This document shows positions 48,306 through 58,802 of a stretch of DNA of 64,000 bases, piece by piece; the stretch's first letter is position 1, and every line of letters starts with the position of its first letter. The DNA comes from Haematobia irritans (taxonomy: Eukaryota > Arthropoda > Insecta > Diptera > Muscidae): NCBI RefSeq assembly GCF_050003625.1, contig NC_134398.1, forward strand, positions 204,463,313 to 204,527,312. The letters are read 5' to 3'. The notes below the pieces were generated by a model that had not been told where the DNA came from, made no database searches, and worked only from the letters and a program-made list of their open reading frames with translations. The translations under genes were made by a program, and so were the position numbers.

Positions 48306-48662
48306 ATGACCAAACTTAAGACAAGACTTTCATCGCATAAATCAGACCTTAAAGCTGTAGACAAATCAGTAGAGCAAAAAACAGCACTTGCAGCTCACTG
48401 TGCAACAACAGGACACAAGCCCAACTTCACAGACGTCGAGATACTTGCTCAAGAGAATAATCATAGGCGTAGATACACTCTTGAGATGCTTAATATAATA
48501 GATCTCTCTCCTGACAAGAGAATGAATTTCAAAAAAGACACGGAAGAATGCGCGAGAATGTATCGACACATCATAAACAAGCATCGACACAAACGAAGCT
48601 TGTACGGTGTGGAAGTGTACGGTGGCTTGCAGAACGAACAGCATCACACGAACTCACGTTAG
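48306..48662 (+). pseudogene. Penelope-like element, GIY-YIG endonuclease C-terminal part
   Basis: About 118 residues are open to the stop at 48660-48662. TKLKTRLSSHKSDLKA, then HCATTGHKPNFTDVEI and RRRYTLEMLNII match the C-terminal half of the GIY-YIG nuclease domain, which in Penelope-like elements follows the reverse transcriptase and nicks target DNA. The GIY-YIG motif itself and the whole reverse transcriptase are missing because the element begins here. The ATG at 48306 is an internal or accidental start. Not functional alone. Class assignment is from motif memory, so moderately sure. Confidence 0.75.
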
Positions 48663-48753
48663 TTATTTTCAATATATTATATCTAAAATAATATTGTGAT
48701 TTGTGAACATTAAAAGTAATTTAATTTTTGTAATTTATGTAGATACAAAATCC

Positions 48754-48782
48754 CAGAAGATGGTTAGTGGCACTAACCGAAA
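48754..48782 (+). ncRNA. Hammerhead-ribozyme-like motif, probably inactive
   Basis: The order CAGAAGA, stem GGTTAG-TGGCA-CTAACC, GAAA mirrors a hammerhead core (CUGANGA, stem II, GAAA). The second core base is A instead of U, which should abolish cleavage. TATT and AATA downstream could form a short stem III. Hammerhead ribozymes are known in Penelope-like elements; calling it here is inference. Confidence 0.5.
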
Positions 48783-48974
48783 TATTGGAAATAAATATTA
48801 AAACAAATCAATAATCGATTGTTTCTATTAGAAGTGTGCGCGTGACACGAAGTTTTCGTGACACGCGTGAGTCACGTGATTCGTGAATGAAATTTTGACC
48901 AAATCACGTGAATGGGACTGAACAAAAATGTGTCGTGCGTGAACATCAAATTCTGTTCGTGAATGTGCGTGAGT

Positions 48975-49330
48975 AAATTTTTTTCAAAATCACGCTCACG
49001 ACAAAATTCACGTTCACGAAAAAATTCACATTCACCAAAAATTCACGCTCACGACAAAATTCACGCTCACGAAGAAATTCACGTTCACGAAGAAATTCAC
49101 ATTCACGAAAACTTCACACTCACGATGACATTCACGTTCACGAAAAAATTCACGTTCACGAAAAATTCACTCTCACGAGAAAATTCACGTTCACGAAAAA
49201 TTCACTCTCACGAGAAAATTCACGTTCACGAAGAAACTCACATTCACGAAAAATTCACGCTCACGATGAAATTCACGTTCACGAAAAAATTCACATTCAC
49301 GAATTAATTCAGCCTCACGATAAATGACAC
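48975..49330 (+). repeat. 18-bp tandem array, left arm of the hAT element
   Basis: About 18 units of TTCACGTTCACGAAAAAA with GCTCACGAC, ACTCACGAT and ATTCACGAA variants. 18 is a multiple of three, so one strand stays open as a Phe-Thr-Lys repeat frame; this is not a gene. Confidence 0.9.
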
Positions 49331-49689
49331 GTTCACGAACCTATTTACGCTCACGACAAATTTTATATTTACAAAAATGTCTTGCTCACGATAAAAAGTA
49401 TGTATTGAAAATTGTATTGGACTACATACTAGATTTTATTAAAAACAACATTTTCATTATTCATGTTTCGCAGCTAAAATTTATTTTTTAATAATTAGCT
49501 TTAAAAAGTAAGATTTACTCAAGTATATTTTACTAAAATTTTTAAACATGTACATAGTTTCATGGGGTTAAATTTTAAATCCTATGAACATAGTGTACTC
49601 AAAGAACTATTTGAAATATATGACGCATATTAAGCAAAATGTCCAGTATCGATACTGCTTTCATTTTTATATCGAAAAATTCTGAATAA

Positions 49690-49830
49690 TGTGTTGGGGT
49701 ATAACTGACGTCGTCATTCCGGTTGTAACACATTGAAATACTGCTCTCATACAGAATAATATTCTGGGTCGTGGTGAAACTCGATCTAGCGATGCCGGTC
49801 GGTTTCTTCGATGAAATAATTCATGGTAAC
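49690..49830 (+). mobile_element. Scrap of a Helentron-like element
   Basis: GGGGTATAACTGACG, GTCATTCCGGTTGTAACACA and ATTCTGGGTCGTGGTGAAAC match the start of the element at 55300 (GTCATTCAGTTTGTAACACA, ATTCTGGGTCGCGGTAAAAT). About 140 bp only, within the hAT element. Confidence 0.6.
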
Positions 49831-49891
49831 TTTACAAGAGTTTACACTTTCTTATGTGCTTTCTGATTATATTATAGTTGGATTTTTTCTT

Positions 49892-50394
49892 TACACGAAA
49901 AAATATCAGTAAAATATTTCCAATTGAAAAGTTGATTGGAATTGAAAACGTAATCAATTAATTAATTAACTTATAAAATTAACTTGTTAATCAAAATAAA
50001 TAATAAAGCCAACTAAGATAATGATTGAACATTTTTACATTTTTAAATTGAAAACATACTTCCAAATATAAAATTAAAAATTTTCGGAAATAATTGGTTT
50101 CATTGGTTCATTAAATTTTGGCTTAGATCTGAAAAAATAATTCTATATAGTACAATTATAATATATGTAATTATAATATAATAAAAAATAAAATAAGTAA
50201 ACAATAACACTATAAATCATTGATTGCCTCAATTAAAAATTAATTAAGTTTTTCGGACAAAATCAATTCAAATTTTAATTGAGTTTATATTTTGATTTGA
50301 TTAAAATGTTAATTGTATCTGTTAATTTTTTAATTGAGTACGTTTTCAACTTCAGATTTTTAATTAGAAATATTTTGGCGAATTTGTGTGGGTA
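49892..50394. mobile_element. AATTAATT MITE inside the hAT element
   Basis: The left end TACACGAAAAAATATCAG and the right end on the other strand TACCCACACAAATTCGCC, then AAAATATTT and AATTGAAAA / AATTAAAAA, are inverted. TA at 49892 and 50393. Interior full of TTAATT and AATTGA words as in 26319 and 54713. Confidence 0.55.
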
Positions 50395-50451
50395 GCTCAT
50401 TTGTATCACAAGCGAGAGTGAGTAAGTTTTTAAGTTTTGTAAGTATAATAG

Positions 50452-51170
50452 TCGTGAACGAGCGTGAGTTGATTTTACATCGTGAGCGTGCGTGAATAGG
50501 TTTTATGAATCGTGAATGTGCGTGAGTTGCATTTTACATCGTGAGCGTGCGTGAATAGTTTTTATGAATCGTGGGTATGCGTGAGTAAGTTTCGTATGTC
50601 GTGAACGTGCGTGATTTGCATTTTACATCGTGAGCGTGCGTGAATAGTTTTTTTATGAATCGTGTGTGTGTGGAAGTACGTTTCATTGTTCGTGAACGTG
50701 CGTGAGTAGTTTTTTTCGAATCGTAAGTGTGCGTGAATAAGTTTGTTGTTCGTGAACGTGCGTGAGTAGTTTTTTCGAATCGTGAGTGTGCGTGAATAAG
50801 TTTGTTGTTCGTGAGTTGATATTTCCCGTCGTGAGCGTGCGGTAGTCACTATTCTGCAATCGTGAGTGTTTATCTTTGCAGGTTTTTGGTTCGTGAACGT
50901 GCGTGAGCGTGAATCAATAAAAACCTTCGTGCGTGAATGTTACGAATTCATTCGTGAGCGTGCGTGAGTGTGAGCAATTTAAAAACGGGCGTGCGTGATC
51001 GTGCGTGAATATTACGAATTCATTCGTGAGCGTGCGTGAGTGTGAGCAATTAAAAAACGGGCGTGCGTGATCGTGCGTGAGCGTGAGCAATTCTAAAAAA
51101 TGCGTGCGTGATCGTGCGTGAATGACATTTTGAATTTGTGAGCGTGCGTGAAAAATCCCTCACGCGCACA
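50452..51170 (-). repeat. Tandem array, right arm of the hAT element
   Basis: Units of about 33-40 bp made of two half-units, for example TCGTGAACGTGCGTGAGTAG and AATCGTGAGTGTGCGTGAAT. Orientation is opposite to the left arm. The last part (50930-51160) repeats a block with AATTTAAAAACGGGCGTGCG twice. Confidence 0.88.
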
Positions 51171-51219
51171 CCTCTAGTTTCTATGACCTCAAGCCGAACA
51201 AAATTAATAATCAGAATAA

Positions 51220-53440
51220 AAATTTTATTTCTATAGAAAATTTTGTCAAAATTTTATTTCTATAGAAAACTTTGTCAAAACTTTATTTCTATAGAAAATT
51301 TTTGTCAAAATTTTATTTCTATAGAAAATTTTATCAAAATTTTATTTCTATAGAAAATTTTGTCAACATTTTATTTCTTTAGAAAATTTTATCAAAATTT
51401 TATTTCTATAGAAAATTTTGTCAAAATTTTATTTCTATAGAAAATTTGTATTTCTTGGAAAATTTTGTCAAAATTTTATTTCTATAGAAAATTTTGTCAA
51501 AATTTTATTTCTATAGAAAATTTTGTCAAAATTTTATTTCCAAAGACAATTTTCTCAAAATTTTATTTCCAAAGAAAATTTTTTCGAAATTTTATTTCCA
51601 AGACAATTTTCTCAAAATTTTATTTCTACAGAAAATTTTGTCAAAATTTTATTTCTATAGAAAATTTTGTCAAAATTTTATTTCTATAAAAAATTTTGTT
51701 AAAATTTCATTTGTATAGAACATTTTGTCCAAATTTTATTTCTATAGAAAATTTTGTCAAAATTTTATTTCTATAGAACATTTTGTCAAAATTTTATTTC
51801 TATAGAAAATTTTGTCAACATTTTATTTCCAAAGGCAATTTTCTCAAAATTTTATTTCCAAAGACAATTTTCTCAAAATTTTATTTCCACAGAAAATTTT
51901 ATTTCTATAGAAAATTTTGTCAAAATCTTATTTCTATAGAAAATTTTTATTTGTTAGAAAATTTTGTCAAAATTTTATTTCTATAGAATATTTTATCAAA
52001 ATTTTATTTCTATAGAAAATTTTGTCAAAATTTTATTTCTATAGAATATTTTTGTCAACATTTTATTTCTATAGAAAATTTTATCAAAATTTTATTTCTA
52101 TCGAAAATTTTTGTCAAAATTTTATTTCTATTTTTATTTTATTTCTATAGAAAATTTTTGGCAAATTTTATTTCTATAGAAAATTTTGTCAAAATTTTAT
52201 TTCTATAGAAAATTTTTATTTCTATAGAAAATTTTTATTTCTTAGAAAATTTTGTCAAAATTTTATTTCTATAGAATATTTTATCAAAATTTTATTTCTA
52301 TAGAAAATTTTGTCAAAATTTTATTTCTGTAGAAAATTTTTGTCAACATTTTATTTCTATTAAAAATTTTATCAAAATTTTATTTCTATAGAAAATTTTT
52401 GTCAAAATATTATTTCTATTTTTATTTTATTTCTATAGAAAATTTTATCAAAATTTTATTTCTATAGAAAATTGTTGGCAAATTTTATTTCTATAGAAAA
52501 TTTTGTCAAAATTTTATTTCTATAGAAAATTTTTATTTCTTAGAAAATTTTGTCAAAATTTTATTTCTATTGAATATTTTATCAAAATTTTATTTCTATA
52601 GAAAATTTTGTCAAAATTTTATTTCTATAGAAAATTTTGTCAAAATTTTATTTCTATAGAAAACTTTGTCAAAACTTTATTTCTATAGAAAATTTTTGTC
52701 AAAATTTTATTTCTATAGAAAGTTTTTATTTCTTAGAAAATTTTGTCAAAATTTTATTTCTATAAAATATTTCATAAAAATTTTATTTCTGTAGAAAATT
52801 TTGTCAAAATTTTATTTCTATAGAAAATTTTATCAAAATTTTATTTCCATAAAAAATTTTGTCAAAATTTTATTTCTATAGAAAATTTTGTCAAAATTTT
52901 ATTTCTATAGAAAATTTTGTCAAAATTTTATTTCTATAAAAAATTTTGTCAAAATTTTATTTCTATAGAAAATTTTGTCAAAATTTTATTTCCATAAAAA
53001 ATTTTGTCAAAATTTTATTTCTATAGAAAATTTTGTCAAAATTTTATTTCTATAGAAAATTTTGTCAAAATTTTATTTCCATTAAAAATTTTGTCACAAT
53101 TTCATTTGTATGCAAAATTTTGTCCAAATCTTATTTCAATAGAAAAATTTGTCCAAATTTTATTTCTATAGAAAATGTTGTCAAAATTTTATTTCTGTAG
53201 AAAATTTTGTCAAAATTTTATTTCTATAGAAAATTTTGTCTAAATTTTATTTTTATAGAAAATTTTGTCAAAATTTTATTTCTATAGAAAATTTTGTCAA
53301 CATTTTATTTATATAGAAAATTTTATCAAAATTTTATTTCTATAGGAAATTTTGTCAAAATTTTATTTCTATAGAAAATTTTTCTAAACTTTTATTTCTA
53401 TAGGAAATTTTGTCAAAGTTTTATTTCTATAGAAAATTAT
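51220..53440 (+). repeat. 29-bp tandem array, right part
   Basis: About 77 units. Contains high-order copies: a block with TATTTTTATTTTATTTCTATAG occurs near 52120 and 52415, and in the left part near 48090. The flank CAATTTTCTCAAAATTTTATTTCC is shared with 47740 and 47900. Confidence 0.92.
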
Positions 53441-54604
53441 TTGAAATTTTCAAATCAATTAATTTTTTAAACATGTGATTTAAATATAGAAAAAAAAATC
53501 CCTCATTTCCCCCACTATGATATAACCAAAACCATATATATTCTCTAATCTTGATTTTATTATGTAAACTATATAATATTCTCATTTATTCGTTATAGGT
53601 TTTTGCAATTTTAATTTAATTGTTAATTTACTGGCGCATTCTCATAGCCTATTAAATCAGTATACAAAACCACAATAATTGCTATCTATGATAGGCCATT
53701 ATATCTCAATTACCACCCTGTTTGTTTTTAGTTAGGCCAAATGAAATATCACTCCATAAATATTTAAAACCTCATTTTCATAGTTTTACACAAAAAAAAA
53801 AACAAACTGACTAAAAATAAATATAATAATACCAACCAACATCCATATTTGCATAACATGACAAATTAAATTTTATGTGATATTAAAAACGCATTTACCT
53901 CCCCCACGCTGCCCCCCTATGTTGTTAGAGGGTCAATCAAGTCAAACTACCTCTAACGACCCCGGCATAGCATAGCAAATGGTCAATGAAAATAACAAGA
54001 AAATTGCACACATGGTTTGCTTTGATAAACAAATCATTAGCCACAACAATTGTTAAAACATCATTGTTAGTTCTTGCTATCGTTCTTGTTGTTGTTGTTG
54101 TTGTTGTTGTTTCTGGAAATCCATTGGTGCGCTACTGTGTCATGAATGTCCATTCTTTTGTTTGAATCTGACCACATACAGAAATATTTTAATTTTTATT
54201 TACTTACCAAACAACAGCAACGACAATAAATTTCAAACAAACTGAAAATGATTAATGAAAAATAATTTTACAATCGGCTGAACGAATGCCTCCATACATT
54301 TGCTGTTGTTGGATGGAGATTGTGAAAAATGGGTAACTAGGTAACCGTTTACTATCACCACCACCAAGTAACACAAAATTTTATTATGATTTTTTTAAAC
54401 TTAATGATGATAATGAAAATCATCTACCATGACGAGAAAACAAAATTTATGCAATAATATTTTGTTTATGTGTATTTTTGTTTGTGTTTATTTATATATA
54501 TTTAAGGAAGATAAATTGGCCACAATTGAATTGTCTTACCATGAATGATATTTTGTAATTAAAACTATTAATTAATTGCTAATACGATTATTCGGAATTA
54601 TTAC
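53441..54604. other. Apparently unique stretch
   Basis: About 1.16 kb with a (GTT)n tract at 54089-54110 and no member of the local repeat families. No coding signal. Confidence 0.45.
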
Positions 54605-54712
54605 TACACACAGAAAATATCGTTTAGGTATATGTTGAAATACTAACACAAAAAAATGAAAGTTTTTCCATCAACATCCAGTTTTTCCACTTTCGATTAA
54701 TTTCTTTTAGAC

Positions 54713-54983
54713 TACACACAAACATTTTTTTCTGGTTCAATCACAAAATTAATTGATGTAATTAATTTTTTTAATTTAAATGTCTTCAATCACAGAAATG
54801 ATAGTATCAATTAAAAATTAATTGAAAGCCAATTAAAAAGTTAATTGATACTACTAATTTTTATGATTGATCTTTGTTTCAATTAAAAAATTTGTTTAAT
54901 CAATTAAATGTTTAATTGGATATTTTTTAAAACTGAATTAAGACTTTAATTGGAAATTTTTTTGTGCATTTTTTTTCTGTGTA
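54713..54983. mobile_element. AATTAATT TA MITE
   Basis: The left end TACACACAAACATTTTTTTC (TA at 54713) and the right end on the other strand TACACAGAAAAAAAATGCAC. The interior has AATCACAGAAATGATAGTA and CAATTAAAAA words, shared with 31498-31735 and 14923-15040. A second TACACACAGAAAAT end at 54605 suggests another nested or duplicated left end. Confidence 0.62.
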
Positions 54984-55224
54984 GGAACTTAGGAAATTCG
55001 CTGTTTGGCTGTTTTAAGTGAAAATTTTAATTTTGCTCAATTAAATGTCACAAAATAAAAATTGAAAACAAATAATTCAGGAACAAAATCATGAGAATAA
55101 AAATAAAAATTTCATCTTAGTGGGGTTGGCCTTCTCACTTCCATCGAAGACAAATGTATTTATACAAAAAATATATAAAAATAAATTAATAAAAGCAACA
55201 ACAGCAAAAAAAAAATAAAAACTA

Positions 55225-57495
55225 CCCAGCAAAGCAATTTGGAAGTTGTTCTAAAGGTACAACTTTAAAGCACTTCCATTGAAGTCTTCCTAAAGATTTT
55301 TTTATACCCTCCACCATAGGATTAACTTTGTCATTCAGTTTGTAACACATCGAATTATTGCTCTTAGACCCCATAAAGTATATATATTCTGGGTCGCGGT
55401 AAAATTCTGAGTCGATCTAAGCATGTCCGTCCGTCCGTCTGTTGAAATCACGCTAACTTCCGAACGAAACAAGCTATCGACTTGAAACTTGACACAAGTA
55501 GTTGTTGTTGATGTAGGTCGGATGGTATTGCAAATGTGCCATATCGGTCCACTTTTACGTATAGCCCCCATATAAACGGACCCCCAGATTTGACTTGCGG
55601 ATCCTGTAAGAGAAGCAAATTTCATCCGATCCGGCTGAAATTTGGTACATGGTGTTGGTATATGGTCTCTAATAACCATACCAAAATTGATCCACATCGG
55701 TCCATAATTATATATAGCCCCCATGTAAATCGATCCCTAGATTTGGCTTCCGGAGCTTCTAAGAGAAGCAAATTTCATCTGATCCGGCTGAAATTTGGTA
55801 CATGGTGTTAGCATATGATCTCTAAAAACCATGCAAAAATTGGTCTACATCGGTCCATAATTATATAAAGCCCCCATATAAACCGATTCCCAGATTTGAC
55901 CTCCGGAGCATCTAAGAGAAGCAAATTTCATCCGATCCGGCTGAAATTTGGCACAGGGTGTAAATATATGGTCTCCAACAACTATGCACAAATTGATCGA
56001 CATCGGTCCATAATTATATATAGCCTCCATATAAACCGATCCCCCCTTTTGGTTTGCGGAGCCTCTAAGAGAAGCAAATTGCATCCGATGAAAATTTGGT
56101 ACATGGTGTTAGTACATAGTCTCTAATAACCATGCAAAAATTAGTCCACATCGGTCCATAATTATATATAGCCCCATATAAACCGACCCCTAGATTTGAC
56201 CTCCGAAGCCTGTTGGAAGACCAAAATTCATCTGATTCAGTTGGTACGTGGTGTTAATATATGGCCTCAAACACCCATGCAAAAATTGGTCGAAATCGGT
56301 CCATAATTATATATAGCCCCCATATAAACCGATCCCCAGATTTGACCTCCGGAGCCTCTTGGAAGAGCAAAATTCATCCGATTCGGTTGAAATTTGGTAC
56401 ATGATGTTAGTATATGGTATCCAACAACCATGCAGGAATTGGTTCATATCAGTCCATAATTATATAAACCGATCCCCAGATTTGACCTCCGGTTCCTTTT
56501 GGAGAAGCAAAATGCATCCGATATGGTTGAAATTTGGTACGTGATGTTAGTATATTATATATAATATATAATAATAATAATATATATATTATTAACAACC
56601 ATGCCAAAAGTGGTCCATATCAGTCCATAATCATATCTGGCCCCCATATAAACCGATCACGAGATTTGGTTTTGGAGCCTCTTGGAGGAGCAAATTTCAT
56701 CCGAGTCAGTTGAAATTTGGTACATTGTGCTAGTATATGGCCGTTAACAACCATGCCTAACTAGGTCCATATCGGTCTATAGTTATATATAGCCCTCAGA
56801 TAAATCGATCCCCAATCACACAAAAATTGGTCCATATCAAGTTCATAATTGTATATATCCCCCATATAAGCGATCTTCATATTTCAATTCTAGCTCTCTA
56901 CGTACCGTGCAAAAGTCCATATCGACTCGTAATTATTTGTAGACTTACCTATACATACCTTTTTTGTCTAATATATACCACGTATGGACTAACACACAAT
57001 TAAAAAGCGATATTAACAAGTTTTAAGATACCTTGCCATCGGTAAGTATTACCACAACCCAAGTAATTCGATTGTGGATGACAGTCTTTCGTAGAAGTTT
57101 CTACGCAATCCATGGTGGAGGGTACATAAGATTCGGCCTGGCCGAACTTACGGCCGTATATACTTGTTTTAATTTAACTATACAGGATGCTCTTTTAATT
57201 AAATTTGTTATATCTCGCTTTTTTTTCATATTGTTAATGGGTAATATGGGCTTTTTGTTGGAAGTGGGTTAAAAACAGAGTAGGAATTAATCAAAGGTAC
57301 AAATTAGTTAAATTTTGTGGAAAAAATGCATTCTAGGAATGTTGAGAATTTTTGAAAATATTTGAGGTCAAACGTTTCAGGCAAGTGTTAGAATGCATTA
57401 AGAAAAATATTTATTTTTCTTAATGCACACCATGCGGATCACACCTCGAGTAGTGATGCAAACTCAGTCTTGTGACAAGTCCATGTTAAATTGAT
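55225..57495 (+). mobile_element. CCCAGC MITE split by a Helentron-like element
   Basis: The left part CCCAGCAAAGCAATTTGGAA (55225-55299) matches the right end of 12615-13172 in reverse. After the insertion, AACAGAGTAGGAATTAAT, TTTGAGGTCAAACGTTTC and CGGATCACACCT (57270-57440) match its remainder. The far end is decayed. Confidence 0.55.
55300..57170 (+). mobile_element. Helentron/DINE-like element, most complete copy
   Basis: 5' end TATACCCTCCACCATAGG; 3' sub-terminal CCATGGTGGAGGGTACATAA, an inverted pair. The 3' end has hairpin TTCGGCC-T-GGCCGAA, palindrome TACGGCCGTA, then TATACTTGTTTT. A CCGTCCGTCCGTCTG seed lies 0.13 kb from the 5' end. Ten or so units of about 150 bp follow, each with ATCGGTCCATAATTATATA, CCCCCATATAAACCGATCC and a GCTGAAATTTGGTACATGGT word. 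No rolling-circle replicase or helicase frame, so non-autonomous. Confidence 0.75.
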
Positions 57496-57740
57496 AAATG
57501 AATTTAATTTTTTCGAGTGAAATCCCTTGTTCTATACAATACTTCTAGAATGCGTTCCCCCGTCAATTTGCTGCGCCATACTATCACATAGACCGAAGAT
57601 TTCATCAGTTGTCGGATATCGCCTTTCCTCACCAGTTTCAGATTGACTTATCCACTATGAGAGAGGAAATTTGATCCGCTATTTGCCCCAAGGTCTCCTC
57701 TCAAGCCTCTGACGCAAGTCTCAACATGAGGAAGTCCCCT
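57496..57740. other. Unassigned short stretch
   Basis: About 245 bp, more G/C than its flanks (for example GCGTTCCCCCGTCAATTTGC). Nothing recognised. Confidence 0.35.
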
Positions 57741-58714
57741 TTCTATAGAAATGTTGACAACATTTTTTATAGAAATAACATTTTGACAAAATTTTCTATA
57801 ACATACAAATAACATTTTGATAAAATTTTCTGTGGAAATAAAATATTGACAAAATTTTCTATAGAAATAAAATTTTCTATAGAAATAAAATTTTGACAAA
57901 ATTTTCTATAGAAATTAAATTTAGACAAAATTTTCTAAAAAAAATTAAATTTTGACAAACTTTTCTATAGAAATAAAATTTTGACAAAATTTTTTATAGA
58001 AATAAAATATTGACAAAATTTTCTATAGAAATAAAATTTTTACATAATTTTCTATAGAAATAAAATTTGGACAACATTTCCTATACAAATAAAATTTTGA
58101 CTAAATTTTTTATAGAAATAAAATTTTGACTAAATTTTCTATTGAAATAAAATGTTGACAAAATTTTCTATAGAAATAAAATTTTTACATAATTTTCTAT
58201 AGAAATAAAATTTTGACAATATTTTCTATAAAAATAAAATTTTGACAAAATTTTCTATACAAATAACATTTTGATAAAATTTTGGCAAAATTTTCTATAG
58301 AAATAACATTTTGATAAAATTTTCTGTAGAAAAAAAATTTTCACAAAATTTTCTATAGAAATAAAATTTTGACGAAATTTTCTATGGAAATAAAATGTTG
58401 ACAAAATTTTCTATAGAAATAAAATTTTGACAAAATTTTCTATAGAAATAAAATTTTGACAAAATTTTCTATAGAAATAAATTTTTTACAAAATTTTCTA
58501 TAGAAATAAAATTTTGACAAAGTTTTCTATAGGAATAAAATTGTGAAAAAATTTTCTATAGAAATAAAATTTTTTCAAAGTTTTCTATAGAAATAAAATT
58601 TTGTCAAAGTTTTGTATAGAAATAAAATTTTGACAAAATTTTCTATAGAAATAAAATTTTGACAAAATTTTATATAGAAATAAAATTTTGACAACATTTT
58701 ATATAGAAATAAAA
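57741..58714 (-). repeat. 29-bp tandem array, minus orientation
   Basis: About 33 units. Its right border (58715-58802) is the leader in reverse: TAATTTTTTGGTAACATTTT, then GGTAGATTATTTATGGCTCGA and GTGACAACC, matching the leader at 47257 read on the other strand. So the leader stands at the same side relative to the repeat in both orientations. Confidence 0.9.
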
Positions 58715-58802
58715 TAAGGTTTTTTTGTATGGTAATTTTTTGGTAACATTTTTTCCAAATGTTGGTAGATTATTTATGGCTCGAGTGACAACCATGGTTA
58801 CG
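58715..58802 (-). repeat. Array leader, minus orientation
   Basis: On the minus strand: GGTTGTCACTCGAGCCATAA, AATCTACCAACATTTGG, TTACCAAAAAATTACC. It matches 47257-47330. Confidence 0.7.

Larger units (their letters stand above)
48829..51176. mobile_element. hAT-type element with inverted arrays of an 18-bp repeat
   Basis: 8-bp identical flanks GTTTCTAT at 48821-48828 and 51177-51184. 17-bp inverted ends TAGAAGTGTGCGCGTGA and TAGAGGTGTGCGCGTGA, one mismatch. The left arm (to about 49400) is an array of TTCACGTTCACGAAAAAA-type 18-bp units. The right arm (50452-51170) is made of CGTGAACGTGCGTGAGTA-type units in the opposite sense, so the arms can pair. The middle holds a MITE and a Helentron-like scrap, no transposase. 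The arms are far richer in G and C than their surroundings. Length 2348 bp. Confidence 0.88.
48304..51219 (+). mobile_element. 5'-truncated Penelope-like retroelement, split by a hAT element
   Basis: Coding end and 3' region of a Penelope-like element, 48304-48828, continuing at 51177-51219 after the hAT insertion. It is severely 5'-truncated, as is usual for this class. The 3' region carries a hammerhead-like motif at 48754-48782. It sits in a 29-bp array. Confidence 0.75.

Noticed and set aside
48963..49307. 114-residue frame rich in Phe-Thr-Lys
   Set aside because: An 18-bp repeat keeps one frame open; it lies in the arm of a hAT element.
55335..56544. Frames with RSKFHPIRLKFGTWC-type repeats on both strands
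   Set aside because: Same reason: translation of tandem units, open on both strands at once.
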